Source: Marasmius tenuissimus
Lineage: Eukaryota; Basidiomycota; Agaricomycetes; Agaricales; Marasmiaceae
Length of the DNA stretch: 64,000 bases
Assembly (NCBI GenBank): GCA_029532415.1
Contig: JAQOTA010000024.1
Location: forward strand, 62,001 to 126,000
Reading direction: 5' to 3'
Below, one piece after another: positions 1 through 10,399 of this stretch. Each line of letters starts with the position of its first letter. Position 1 is the first letter of the stretch. Made by a program: the position numbers and the translations under genes. The notes beneath the pieces were generated by a model. That model had not been told where the DNA came from. It searched no databases and was given only the letters and a program-made list of their open reading frames with translations.

Positions 1-2
1 GG

Positions 3-1124
3 AAGCAGGAAGAATTTGTGGAGACAGTGGAGTTGTTCTTCAAGGAAGGAAGTCGAGCAGAGAAGTGGCACGAAGGGTTGAACGAGGAGGAGAAGAAGGG
101 AGGATGGAGGAAGTATAAGGAGTTGCTGCTGGCAGAGTTCCCGTCGCAGGAAATTGTTGCGAAGAAACCGGCCGAGTATATCAAGGACTTGGTGGCACTG
201 CGACTACCGCTAGAAGGGTTAGACGTCAGAGACCCCGATACGAACCAATGGGCTCACCAGAAGTTCGCGGACCGACTGTTTGAGCTTGTGAAAGCGGGAG
301 GAATCACATCGACCGCATCCGATATTGTCAGCGTTCACAAAAACCTGCCGGAAATCTTCCACTCCCTGGTCAAAGATGACGCCGAGAACTGGTCAGCGTT
401 TAGGGATAACCTAAAAAGCGTGGACATCAGAGTTATCAGGGAGAAGTTGAAGACGGCGAGAGACATAGAGGATATACGAGCTCAACAGCAGCGGGCAGGT
501 CGCACGCCAGACACGCCGGGGACACGACTTGCAAATTCGTTTGGCAACGTGCAGATCAGCCAAGGTCCAGGGCAACCCAGATACGGAAGCCAAGGCGCTG
601 GACGAGGCCAAGCTCCTCCAGCGGACCCCTTCGGAACGAACATAGGCGGCAGAGGCAATCTGCAGTACCAAGCACCCCAGCAACGACCGCCACCGAGGGT
701 TTCGAGGCTCAACGAAGCACAGAAGGAGACTTTGCGCGGCAACGTCAACCGCTACGAGCAGCGACAGAACAATCCACAGGGTGTCGAGCTATGGCGCCAG
801 GATCTGGCAAATCACGTAACCCGTTGGGGACAAGACGAGGCACACGAGCGCATGGTGTACCCAATTGCACCAGGCACATGGAGACCGGGATCGGGAGAGT
901 GTTGGGGATGTGGAGCAAGGTGCGGAGGAGGGAATAGAGGATGCCTGTCGCAGGTGAAGATCCCGATGCAAGAGAGAAAGTATAGGATCTTCGTGCAGTC
1001 GGAGTTAGGGGCGTTCCAGAAGGCAGTGGCGCAGACGAATGTGGTAGGAGTGGCGAATGACTTGACTTGGATGTTGGAAGGGTATAGCTCTGGCTCGGGA
1101 AATGCGGTGGGATCGACGGAGTAA
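3..1124 (+). CDS. gag: Retrotransposon Gag (partial at left edge)
   Basis: The frame is open from base 3 with no start codon of its own in the window, so the N-terminus is missing. About 370 residues are visible. The N-terminal part is charged and helix-rich, as in Ty3-type capsid proteins; the middle is rich in Gly, Gln and Pro (about 480-700). A Cys cluster CX2CX3CX6C is encoded at 900-944. This is not a canonical CCHC knuckle, but may play the nucleic-acid-binding role. The frame ends at TAA 1122-1124 and overlaps the -1 Pol frame, which is open from 1088. Identification as Gag rests mainly on position before Pol; the sequence itself is weakly conserved. Confidence 0.85.
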   Translation, partial: KQEEFVETVELFFKEGSRAEKWHEGLNEEEKKGGWRKYKELLLAEFPSQEIVAKKPAEYIKDLVALRLPLEGLDVRDPDTNQWAHQKFADRLFELVKAGGITSTASDIVSVHKNLPEIFHSLVKDDAENWSAFRDNLKSVDIRVIREKLKTARDIEDIRAQQQRAGRTPDTPGTRLANSFGNVQISQGPGQPRYGSQGAGRGQAPPADPFGTNIGGRGNLQYQAPQQRPPPRVSRLNEAQKETLRGNVNRYEQRQNNPQGVELWRQDLANHVTRWGQDEAHERMVYPIAPGTWRPGSGECWGCGARCGGGNRGCLSQVKIPMQERKYRIFVQSELGAFQKAVAQTNVVGVANDLTWMLEGYSSGSGNAVGSTE

Positions 1125-4100
1125 ACGGCGACCGTACGATCCCGAACACGGACTCTTTCTTGGACACCTCTATCGTTGCATGTGTACAGCTATGCGAAGA
1201 GAATATCATCAATATGTTGAACGTTCAGAGAGACCGAAGCCGAGTAAGCAAACCTTTCAGAATGAAAGTTGAACTGGTGGACGAAGATGGAAGAATAGTC
1301 GAAGTAGGAGGAATGGTGGATGATGGCGCAATGGTGGTGGGACTGAGTACGAAAGTGTACGAGGAGGTGAAAGATAAAATTGGCGGATGGGGGCAGTCGA
1401 AAATGTGGATGAGAATGGCCGACGGGGCGTTGGTACCGGGAGTTGCGAACTGGGAAGGAACAGTGAGAATAAGGGGATTAGACATGAAGACGTCAATGGA
1501 AGTCTTCGATAGCAGAGGGCAGTGGGACTTACTGGTCGGGAAACCGTTACTGGAAAAGTTCAAGGCAGTCCATGACTATGCAAAGGACGAGCTGGTGGTG
1601 AAGAAAGGGAAGGATGTTCGAAAAGTGTTCAATGAAGGCTTGGGGAAGGTGGTAGGGAAGAGAGAGAAAGGCAGACTGGTTGCAAGAGTCGAGAAGGTCG
1701 CAGGCGAAGCGGAAGACGCCCGACCTCAGACAAAAGGAAAAGCGTGCAACCAAGGCGGGGCGGATGTTGTCGTTGACACTGAAACCCCGCGAAGCAGGGA
1801 AGTTTTAGTTGACCTGTTCTGCGAGGAAGTACAGATACCCACTCACGAATCACGACAGAACGAGAAATTCAGAGAAGAGTTGGAGAGGATGACGGAGGAG
1901 GATAAGGAGACCAAGGAAGAAGAGATGGGAGACGAATGGGTCGAAGAAAAGGAAAATGAGGAAGAAAGGAGTAGACAGGAGAGAAGACAAGAGTGGAGGC
2001 GGAAAAGCTGGAATGGAATGGTAGAAAGGAAGCTTGAGAGACTGAAGAGGAGGAAAAGGCGGATATTGGACAAAGAAAAGCGTTCAAACTCAACGGGGGG
2101 AAGTGACGCACCCCCCTTGAGGGGAGTTTTCAATCATAATACCGCTGATGGGCGAATTGATTGCTCACCACAAGATCTATCTACAGATCGGATCGGGGAA
2201 AACGTCGCTCCCGTATGTTTCGTAACAGAGGGAGACAGCGACATGGACCTCGGTACAGAGATCATCCCGGAGGCCCTAGATAATGTGGAAGGGTTGAAAG
2301 GACTGTTTAGCAGGAATGAAGGGGAGAGAGGAGCGTTCAAGGAGGAGAGAGTGAACGCAGTGTTGAAGCAGATCAAAATAGGAGAAAACCTCGATGCGAG
2401 AGAGCGAAAGGAGGTGGAGGATCTGCTGAAGGAATATGCTGATTGCTTCGCACTGTCAGTGAGCGAAGTGAGGAGTGTAGAGGGGGCGGTACACGAACTC
2501 AGAGTACCAGAGAGTGCCAAGTTCCGAAAGAAAGTCAATCAGAAGCCACTTACCCCACCCCAACGACAATACCTACACACCAAGATAGACGAACTCTTGG
2601 CAGCAGGAATCATCGAGCCATGCGGACCGAGCGACGTCAAGTGCATAGCACCCACGGTACTCGCAAAAAAGGCACATGAAGGAACGGGGTTGACGGTAGA
2701 ACAGCTAAAGAGGAAGCTGAACGCAGAATGCATGCAGGCGGGGATACAGCCATACTTCCCGGAGCATGGAGTTGAGGAGGAGGAAGAAATCCCAGAGAAA
2801 GACGCACCAAGTAAGCCGCAGAAGTGGAGAATTTGCCAAAACTTCACGGAGGTCAATAAACTCACCGAAATCGCACCGATGCCGCAAGGAGACATCCGAA
2901 CAAAACAGCAGGCACTCAGCGGGCATAGATTTATATCATGCTTCGATTTCGCGTCAGGGTTCTATGCAGTGGAGGTAGCGGAAGAGTCCAGGCCGTACAC
3001 GGCGTTCTACGTGGAAGGAAGGGGATACTTCTGGTATAGGAAGATGCTGTTCGGTTTGACGGGGGCGCCGTCAACATTTGCGGACATGACGGCAAAGCAT
3101 CTCGGAGATCTAGTGGGAGATGGGACGATAGAGCTGTTCGTCGACGACGGAGCGACGGCAGCAGATACGTCCGATGAGATGATAACCAAACTTCGAAGAA
3201 TTTTGCAGCGGGTACGAGACAAGAACCTGTCTCTATCAGCGAGTAAGTCGGAATTTTTCGTCTCGGAGGGGATATTCGCGGGGGCCAAGGTGGGAGAGAG
3301 TGGAGTCACCACAGATCCAGCAAAGCTGACAGCCATCGTCAACTGGCCTCAGCCGAAAACCGCCCTGAACCTAGCATCATTCTTGGGTTTAACGGGACAC
3401 TTCAGGGACCTCATTCGAAACTATGCCAGAATAGAGGGACCACTCAGGGACATACTAAAGATGGTAAAACTCCCGGACAAGTGTACGAAGTCAACGTACA
3501 GAGCCACGATGGAGGGATTCAAGCTGGAGGGAGTATGGGGGGAGCCGCAAACCCAAGCGTTCCTGGAGCTGAAAAAGAAACTCGTTTCGGAACCGGTCTT
3601 GAAAGCACCGAGATGGGACGGGTCACACTTCATATTGACCACCGACGGGTGCCAGGAAGGCTTCGCAGCAGTCTTAGCACAGAAATTCGAAAGGAAACGA
3701 GCGAATGGAACAATCAAAGTCGAAACCCATCCGATAGCCTTCGCATCAAAGAGAACTTCAAGTTCAGAGTGGAAGTACAAACCGTTCCTACTTGAGTTCG
3801 CAGCCTTGAAATTCGGTCTGGATAAGTTTTCAGACACCATCTGGGGTTTCCCGCTCGAAATCGAAACAGATTGTCAAGCCCTAAGGGACGTGCTAATGAA
3901 CGACAAGTTAAACGCAGCCCATTCCCGATGGAGAGACGGAATACTGGCGTACAACATAGTCGATGTCAGGCACATACCAGGGAAACTGAACGTGGTGGCT
4001 GACGGGCTGAGCAGAATGTGGGAAGGAACAGAGCGAACGGTTGGGGATGGAAGTGAATGGACAGTAAACGAAGACTGGGAGAGCGCGAGGGGGTTGGTGA

Positions 4101-5560
4101 ATGATGTATTTGGAGTAGCAGGAAAGGAGGACGGGGAGTTGATGAAATTATGGGAAAGATTCACAGAGGAACCGATGTTCCAGGAAGTTGTGGAGGCGAT
4201 AGCAAATATAAGGTCGGGGAAATCGCTGAAGGAGAAGAAGAGGGCGCAACACAGAGCGTCACAGTATGTGATAGAGGAAGGAAAGCTGTGGAGAGTTGGA
4301 GGAAACGGGGGAGTACGAGCGAGATCGAAAGTAGAGTGCGTCACGAGGAAGGAGGCGACGGAGTTAGCGAGGAGAGAACATGCAGAGAAGGGGCATTGGG
4401 GAAGAGATGTGATCAAAATCAACCTGCTGGATCGCATTTGGAGTCCCAAATTAGACCAGTCAATCACAAACGCAATACTGGAGTGCGCACGATGCAAGGG
4501 CTTTGGCCCGGCGTATATCCAAGCTCTCCTGAACCCAGTCACACGACGACACCCGTTGGAGATGGTTGTGGGAGACTACCTGTCAATGCCGAAAGGGAAA
4601 GGGGGTTATCACAACCTAGGAGTGTATTTGGACGTGTACTCACAACACGTGTGGGCGGATGCACTGAAAACGGCAGGAACGGCGAAAACGACGACGGGAA
4701 GCTTAGACAAGATATGCTTCGCATACATACCGCCGGAAACGTTCATGTCAGACGGAGGGTCGCATTTCAAAAACAACGACGTCGCCAGCTACTGCGAAAA
4801 GAAAGGGATCAAACAGCATGTCATAACAGCATACTCACCGTGGGTAAACGGTCTCGTCGAAGGAACCAATCGCCTGTTACTACACGTTCTCAAACGGCTA
4901 TGTGCGCCAGAGATAGGAGAAGACTCCGAAGAGTTCAAAACGATGGATTGGGGGTTGTTACCATACAAGTGGCCGGATCATCTACAGGAAGCGGTCCTCA
5001 GCTTGAACAACAGAATCCTACCGTCTATAGGATTTACGCCGAAGGAGCTATTACTGGGACGAGTGGTGAATACACCGAGAACGCCAGTGGAGATAGCGGA
5101 GAGTGAGGTCACGGGGAAGGACATAGTGGTGCAGGCAGCATACGTAGCACAGCAGCAGCTAGACGGGTATGATCAGATGGTGCGGCACGCGGTAAAAAGG
5201 AAGGAGGTGTTCGATAGAAGAGTATTGGAGAGACACCCAAGGGAAGTAACGTTCAAGAAGGGGGACCTAGTCCAGGTCTACCAGCGGTCATGGGACAACA
5301 CGTTCAAGACCGAGAGAAAACTGGTACCGAAGTGGAGTACGCCGAAAAGAATCGTCGAGAGAAATGTCAATTCGTACGTGTTAGAGACGCTGGACGGTCT
5401 CAGACTGGAGGGAGCAGTCAGCACGAGGAACTTGAGGAAGTTCATCCCGAGAGAAGGCACGGAGTTGGCAGTAGAGCAGAAGAAGTTGGAGAAAAGATTA
5501 GCGGAGGAGGAAGCAAAGGAGTCGAAGGAGGCTAAGAGAAGAGCCGAGGTGGTAGAGTAG
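1088..5560 (+). CDS. pol: Retrotransposon Pol polyprotein (protease, RT, RNase H, integrase)
   Basis: The frame is open from 1088 to TAG 5558-5560, about 1490 codons, -1 relative to Gag; the first ATG in frame is 1214. Domains in order: a retropepsin-like region with DDGA at 1319-1330 in place of the usual DTG/DSG; a highly charged Glu/Lys/Arg linker (about 1860-2090); reverse transcriptase (about 2540-3300) with FVDD at 3137-3148 as the YxDD-box variant; RNase H (about 3600-4015); an HHCC zinc-binding segment (about 4370-4500); and the integrase core with Asp 4574, Asp 4751 and Glu 4859, the last two separated by 35 residues as in the D,D(35)E family. A GPY/F-like module follows and the end is a Lys/Glu-rich tail; I see no chromodomain. 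Expression is most likely as Gag-Pol through the 1097 frameshift site, since no ATG lies near the frame's start. Confidence 0.95.
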   Translation, partial: LWLGKCGGIDGVNGDRTIPNTDSFLDTSIVACVQLCEENIINMLNVQRDRSRVSKPFRMKVELVDEDGRIVEVGGMVDDGAMVVGLSTKVYEEVKDKIGGWGQSKMWMRMADGALVPGVANWEGTVRIRGLDMKTSMEVFDSRGQWDLLVGKPLLEKFKAVHDYAKDELVVKKGKDVRKVFNEGLGKVVGKREKGRLVARVEKVAGEAEDARPQTKGKACNQGGADVVVDTETPRSREVLVDLFCEEVQIPTHESRQNEKFREELERMTEEDKETKEEEMGDEWVEEKENEEERSRQERRQEWRRKSWNGMVERKLERLKRRKRRILDKEKRSNSTGGSDAPPLRGVFNHNTADGRIDCSPQDLSTDRIGENVAPVCFVTEGDSDMDLGTEIIPEALDNVEGLKGLFSRNEGERGAFKEERVNAVLKQIKIGENLDARERKEVEDLLKEYADCFALSVSEVRSVEGAVHELRVPESAKFRKKVNQKPLTPPQRQYLHTKIDELLAAGIIEPCGPSDVKCIAPTVLAKKAHEGTGLTVEQLKRKLNAECMQAGIQPYFPEHGVEEEEEIPEKDAPSKPQKWRICQNFTEVNKLTEIAPMPQGDIRTKQQALSGHRFISCFDFASGFYAVEVAEESRPYTAFYVEGRGYFWYRKMLFGLTGAPSTFADMTAKHLGDLVGDGTIELFVDDGATAADTSDEMITKLRRILQRVRDKNLSLSASKSEFFVSEGIFAGAKVGESGVTTDPAKLTAIVNWPQPKTALNLASFLGLTGHFRDLIRNYARIEGPLRDILKMVKLPDKCTKSTYRATMEGFKLEGVWGEPQTQAFLELKKKLVSEPVLKAPRWDGSHFILTTDGCQEGFAAVLAQKFERKRANGTIKVETHPIAFASKRTSSSEWKYKPFLLEFAALKFGLDKFSDTIWGFPLEIETDCQALRDVLMNDKLNAAHSRWRDGILAYNIVDVRHIPGKLNVVADGLSRMWEGTERTVGDGSEWTVNEDWESARGLVNDVFGVAGKEDGELMKLWERFTEEPMFQEVVEAIANIRSGKSLKEKKRAQHRASQYVIEEGKLWRVGGNGGVRARSKVECVTRKEATELARREHAEKGHWGRDVIKINLLDRIWSPKLDQSITNAILECARCKGFGPAYIQALLNPVTRRHPLEMVVGDYLSMPKGKGGYHNLGVYLDVYSQHVWADALKTAGTAKTTTGSLDKICFAYIPPETFMSDGGSHFKNNDVASYCEKKGIKQHVITAYSPWVNGLVEGTNRLLLHVLKRLCAPEIGEDSEEFKTMDWGLLPYKWPDHLQEAVLSLNNRILPSIGFTPKELLLGRVVNTPRTPVEIAESEVTGKDIVVQAAYVAQQQLDGYDQMVRHAVKRKEVFDRRVLERHPREVTFKKGDLVQVYQRSWDNTFKTERKLVPKWSTPKRIVERNVNSYVLETLDGLRLEGAVSTRNLRKFIPREGTELAVEQKKLEKRLAEEEAKESKEAKRRAEVVE
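1097..1143 (+). promoter_or_regulatory. Predicted -1 ribosomal frameshift signal between gag and pol
   Basis: Heptamer G GGA AAT (1097-1103) fits X XXY YYZ exactly in the Gag frame. After a 5-nt spacer (1104-1108) comes a stem: 1109-1115 (GGGATCG) pairs perfectly with 1137-1143 (CGATCCC), and 1116-1119 (ACGG) pairs with 1132-1135 (CCGT), leaving one bulged A at 1136 and a 12-nt loop that holds the Gag stop codon. Pol is in the -1 frame and open from 1088, so slippage here would yield Gag-Pol. Seen directly in sequence; function is inferred. Confidence 0.8.
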
Positions 5561-5591
5561 AGGTCTAGCGTCGAGCGCGACGCATTTTTTT

Positions 5592-5599
5592 GAAGGGGG
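5592..5599 (+). other. Polypurine tract of the retrotransposon
   Basis: An all-purine run GAAGGGGG follows a T-run just after the pol stop and lies 4 nt before the presumed LTR start TGTAGTAG at 5604. This is the usual plus-strand primer position for reverse transcription. Confidence 0.65.
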
Positions 5600-5603
5600 C
5601 ACA

Positions 5604-5840
5604 TGTAGTAGGGTAGCGCCCAGGCACAGCCACTAGTTGGCCCTGTTTGGTCTTAGGGATACACGCTAGTAGCACATGTCGATAGATTCTCTAGCAGACC
5701 ACATCATCCTATTCTAGTTTTGTCCTCATTGTCCATCTACACCACTCCAGCGAGGAGGCCCTGTTAGTATCGTGAAGGTAAGCTATAGACTGTACACTAG
5801 TATACATAAAAAATAACAATATAAGATGCAATAAACTGTC
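5604..5840 (+). repeat. Probable 3' LTR (right end uncertain)
   Basis: The LTR should start at TG 5604 directly after the polypurine tract. The right end is unresolved: one candidate CA end is 5805-5806 (TATACA, imperfect mirror of the TGTAGTA start). Similarity between paralogue A and paralogue C 3' flanks begins again by about 5846, so the LTR must end before that. An AATAAA polyadenylation-like signal lies near 5830. No second LTR is in the window for comparison. Confidence 0.55.
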
Positions 5841-5870
5841 CCACTCCGGATCCAGAGTCAACCGGCCTGG

Positions 5871-8800
5871 CTATATCGTATTCAGGCGCCATCTTTGACC
5901 TCCAGCTGCAAGTGCGAGGTCCCATGAACATCTTCCATACGTCTGCCAGGATCTCAACAAGACTGACTGGCCTTGTGTATCCTCCTCAGTCTCGTAAACG
6001 TCACTATTGTGGCTTTCCGCCGAATCGGTGTCTAACTCTACCTCGCCATCATCTGCCTCGACATCAGATTCAGATCCCGATTCTACGATGCTGCCCAGTT
6101 GGGATGTCTATCGGCACAAGTTAGTCAATAACGAAGCGAAAGCAAAGACAAAAACCCACCTCTAGAGCTGGTTCCTCTCCTCTGGTAACCTTCTTGGCCT
6201 CTCCGGCCTCCTGTATCATCATTGCTCCCTCAGCTGCCTGAATACCATTCCGCGTCTCGTTCGACACTTCTACAGCTGAGCTTGGGATGAAGTCAATCGC
6301 GAGGTCCCTGAACAAGTATTGAACGTCGTTCTCGAGTCGCATGCGCAACTCATAACAACCTGTCTCCAGTTCAGGGAATCCCTCAACCGACACAGTGTGA
6401 AACCCAGAAGAGTCAGATACAGCAACCTTGAAGCGGCGAACTGTGTAGTCATTGTCGGGAGCGCCGATTTTTCCAACTGACCGCGTGAGTAGGGCAACGA
6501 GGTTGATGTCGCAATTGTGAGGTTTCACCGAGAGATTCAAAACGACCTTGCCTGGCCGCGGGATGTGCACCATGGCAAAAACATCCGCACGGTTCGTTAG
6601 AACGATGTCATGATGATATACAGCGATAGATTGGCTGTCATCAGGGTCTTTGAGATTGCGATTCGCAGCAATGAGGTCGAACCCCATGCTGTATGTAAAT
6701 TCGCCTCCATTCCGCGCCTCTTCTTTCCACTTTCGGCGGTTGGCGGCGATACTTCGGTCAAGATTAGTCCTGTCGACAGAGCCGCAATCGTCGAGTAGAA
6801 GACATAGGATCCTACGACGCCTTTGCAGAATAGACGTAAGCAATTGGAGAGCTTCATTATCGAACGACTCCTCGTAAAAGTAGACGCTCGTGAGTGAAAG
6901 CGATGGGGGGAGGGAATCAAGAAGACGAAGGGCGGCGAGCACCTGGCCGCGATCCCAGAAATTGATTTCAAGAAATTGAACTGAATCGGACTGTAGGGAT
7001 AATGATCTGGAGATCTGCTCTGAGACTTGACGAATCTGTGTGTATGGGGGACAAAATTCAGGGGATCCTGGACCGTGTGGATCAATACGGTTGTACAGCG
7101 AAGAAGCTTGGGTGTCGCGCAACCGGGACAACGATGACCGGAGGTAGGCGATCATGTTGCAATACACAGGTGTTGGGATATCTGTCCGGCCTTTCACGGT
7201 AAAGAGGGAGAGGAGCTCGTCGCTGAGATATTCTAGACTTTTGAGAAGCGGGAGCTCGAATAGCTCAGAGACGGGTGGTAGTTGATCAGGGCGATCAGTG
7301 ATAATGCCAATGATCTCCCTCCAACGTCGTATTGTGGTGCTGCCGGTAGGTGCTTGGCGCAGGGACCGGAGCTCTCGTATCAAGACGTCGTAGGTCGCCT
7401 CATACATAAAAAGGGCATGAACATCGGTAGGACCACTCCACCGTCTACGACATGACTCTTTGTCCAACGAGATCCGGTCCTCCATGCCTCGGACCCACTC
7501 AAGTACAAGTGGGCGGAAATAAGTCGGCGATGGCGAGATAGGCTGAACGAAAGAGCGCTCAAGGATGCAGAGGTAGACCTCCATTACGGCGCTTTCTAGG
7601 ATAAGTCCCCATTCAACTTCCTCTTCGGTGCTGAAGACTCCGAGAAGGAGATTTCCCCTCTGTATGCAATAATCGCTTTTTAGATCGTGTATTTGACGCG
7701 TTCGAATGTATTCCTTGTCAGATTCTGTCAAGGGAATTGACTTTCCAATTTTCGCTGGGTGAAGAGAGGAGGGAAGGGTGACGTTCCATGACAGCGGTAG
7801 TTGATCGCCCGATTTTTCTACCGTGCACAGCCGGCTGAAAAGACGGAAGGAGTATTCAACGAGAAGATTGAGTGTTTGGTGATCGATGGTTTCGACCGAA
7901 TCCAACTGCACCTCATTCTCTAAAGCGACTTTCAAAGCGCGGGTGCCAGGGAAGTCCTGGGAATGCGAGGTAAAAGCAGTATACGACATGTCTCCGTCAA
8001 TGAAGACAGAAACCGAGGCCCACTGCGAGTCGTTGCGGCAAGCAGTCATGCAAAGAAGCTTCCTTTCGCATGTCCCATTGACATCCGGTACGATAGCGTA
8101 ATACAACAGGATATCCTTGAATTCCTCCGCTTCAAGCCGTGGCAGTGGCCCAACGTACGCAGTAGCAGAAGCAAGGAAATCATCGGCGTTCGCGGCGATG
8201 AAGGACTCCTTGTGTTCCTTCTGCAAGTACCCCGCGTAGTCGATGGGCGAAGTAAGGTGCGAGAGACTTTGGGGAGTGGTGATAAGCGGGAAACGTGGTA
8301 TGGAAGGACCGGGAATGAGCTGGCCTGCGCCAGGCTTTCCCGACGATATGTGAGAGTTGGAAGATGTTAGGACGGGAACGTTGGCTCGTGAGGAGTCTGA
8401 GAAAATGAGAGGGGTGTGCGATGTGAGATCCCTGCTACGCAATTTCAAGTGCATGGTCATCCCTGTGTGGCCTTCATCCCATGGCGGATTCCAGCCCCAC
8501 AACGCAATCCGGACAACTGCAAGACTGGTTTCCATCCCAAACCACACGTAGGGGCCATTTGGCGCGTCCGTTCGGCTGACCATGTTGAAGCAGCCGACAT
8601 AACCGGCAATAATCATAGCCATTCCAAGGATGAGAGCGGCCTGGAGGAGGAGCATGAGGGCGTCTTCTGATAGGCTGTGGGCATCAAGGACGTCTTGTAG
8701 CTCCGCGAAGCGATTCCTATCCAACTGCTTCTCTAGGTCGGTGCTGTGAGTCCGACCCAGTTCATCTCGGACTTCGTCTTGTAGCTTGCGCAACCGCAGC

Positions 8801-9629
8801 TCCAGAAGGGTTTCCCTGTCTTGGATGGCTTCCTCAATCTTGAGAGGATACCGCTTTCGTGCCTTCATAACGAGTAGACTGGTGGTGGTGATACGATGTA
8901 TCCTTATCTGGAGGGCGAGCTGCACCGAAACCACACAAAGAAAGGATCCAAAAGCGCGGAGGATAGGGAACACCCATAATAATGCACGTCCCCAATGATT
9001 GTGGATGAGATAAAGATAGGGTGTGATGGCGACGACTGATAAAATCATCGAGCTCAATATGAGGGAGGCATTCCATGATAGAATCAACGAAGGGGGCTAG
9101 TTAACGTTGAAGGGACATTCATATCAATGTCAATAATAAAATTAAAAGCATAATGATTACCCACCGACTTCGTCAAGTGTATGCCATCCGTGCTATTTTC
9201 ATCTGGACTGTCCGTGCTGTCACTTTTCCGCCAGCCGTACCATTCAATACTCTTCACCAGCTCAGGGTCGTCGATGTGCTGTTCTTTCATCAGTCGTTGT
9301 AGCTGAACTTCTGCTCCATACTGCTTCGTGTCTTCCACAAGAGTGACCATAGATGCGACCGAACCTGTGGTACCAAAACCGGCGTCGCTCAACCACCTTC
9401 CACCGTAGAAAGTTTTTGTCGTGGTGGCTAAGAGTGTTGCAAAGGCCGTTTTGACTATCCCGAGGCTACCAAAGATCGAGAGAGGCGTGGCAGCTGCGAA
9501 CAGGTAGCCCTTCTCCAGAGCAGTCCCCACGTGCCGCTCGCATTGCTCTGTGCCTAGTAAAGGGAGTAGGGCAGAGACTTCCTGGATTCCACCCGAGAGG
9601 GTATCACCGAAATTTGGCAGTTGTGACAT
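5871..9629 (-). CDS. Paralogue A: large multi-membrane-span protein of unknown function
   Basis: Three exons: complement(5871..6107, 6160..9096, 9165..9629), about 1212 residues, both introns in phase 0 (52 and 68 nt; the second has a CTAAC branch site). Exon 1 encodes an N-terminal block almost identical in all four paralogues (FGDTLSGGIQEVSALLPLLG, then a hydrophobic segment with FAAATPLSIFGSLG). Exon 2 starts with two hydrophobic helices, a basic/coiled-coil stretch (about residues 230-300) and two further hydrophobic segments ending in a GPYVWFGMET motif; the remaining ~650 residues look soluble. The last exon encodes 78 residues; its first half is acidic and matches paralogue C, after which the frame is shifted relative to C (see findings). 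I do not recognise the family; no function is assigned. Membrane topology is inferred from hydrophobicity. Confidence 0.85.
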
Positions 9630-10399
9630 TCCTGAGCCTACTTCAGCCTTTTACGGCGGATCAATAGCAGAGAGAGCTCATACCTCTTAGCCTGAAGGTT
9701 CAGTGAGTGTCGAATGGCAAGAAGGAGGTATGGCCCTGCAACTAACCTATGTCTGTTATATTCATGAGTTTCCAGGCGCCAAAGCGGCTGGCGCGGTCAT
9801 CACCCCGAGCCGGTTTGTGTCCAGACTTAGTTTATGGACGATGTTGACGCGAAGTCTGTCAAACCCATAGGCGCCTGCGAGCCTCCAAACGTCTCCGAAT
9901 CCTGCTTCCTTCCCAAAGGGGTCAAATTTTCTTGCTTTGACATTGTGCTTTGGCACTATCAGATGTTCTTTCGTCTCGTAACACGGTCATTCAACGCGCA
10001 AGGGTACTGCTTACCTATAGAATAGAACGTCGGTAACAGTCAAGCGCCGCCCCACAACGTCTCGGACAGTTGGGGACCCTGTTCTACATTCCTCTGCGGA
10101 GAATACTTTCTCGCTGACAAGAAAAGAAAAACAGTCAGAAATAGTTTGTGAGATCAATTCGGACTAGATCATACCAAGATTATTGAACGGAAAACCTCCA
10201 GTCAGAGTCGAACATTCACTCTAGTTTCGGGCATTCGAAGTCCACCAGAATGCTTTCACCCTTCACCAGAGGTGGCTGACGATTAGAGAACATCGGAAGA
10301 CATACATGGGTGAACAGTAACAAAACTGTTGGTACAGCCACAGGCATTGAGTCTGACAATTGTCAACTCGCCGGAGCTCGTGCTTACGACGTAACTCAG
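9630..10399. other. Upstream region of paralogue A, no gene seen
   Basis: No supported coding sequence. Segments around 9840-10020 resemble the region upstream of paralogue B (about 15640-15815), including a shared stretch ending near a TACTGCT sequence, so this is probably the duplicated promoter/5' flank of the family. Confidence 0.5.

Larger units (their letters stand above)
1..5840 (+). mobile_element. Ty3/gypsy-type LTR retrotransposon, 5' end outside window
   Basis: Gag and Pol reading frames are followed by a polypurine tract and a probable 3' LTR. The Pol domain order is protease, reverse transcriptase, RNase H, integrase, which is the Ty3/gypsy order (Copia elements place integrase before RT). 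The 5' LTR and primer-binding site lie left of the window, so the target-site duplication and exact LTR ends cannot be read. Both long frames are free of internal stops, suggesting recent insertion. The element ends within about 30-70 bp of the last exon of the oppositely oriented paralogue A. Confidence 0.93.

Noticed and set aside
411..683. Minus-strand frames inside gag and pol
   Set aside because: They are shadows of the codon bias of the long plus-strand Gag/Pol frames and have no domains.
5560..5840. Chromodomain at the Pol C-terminus
   Set aside because: The last ~60 residues are a Lys/Glu-rich helix with none of the aromatic-cage pattern of chromodomains.
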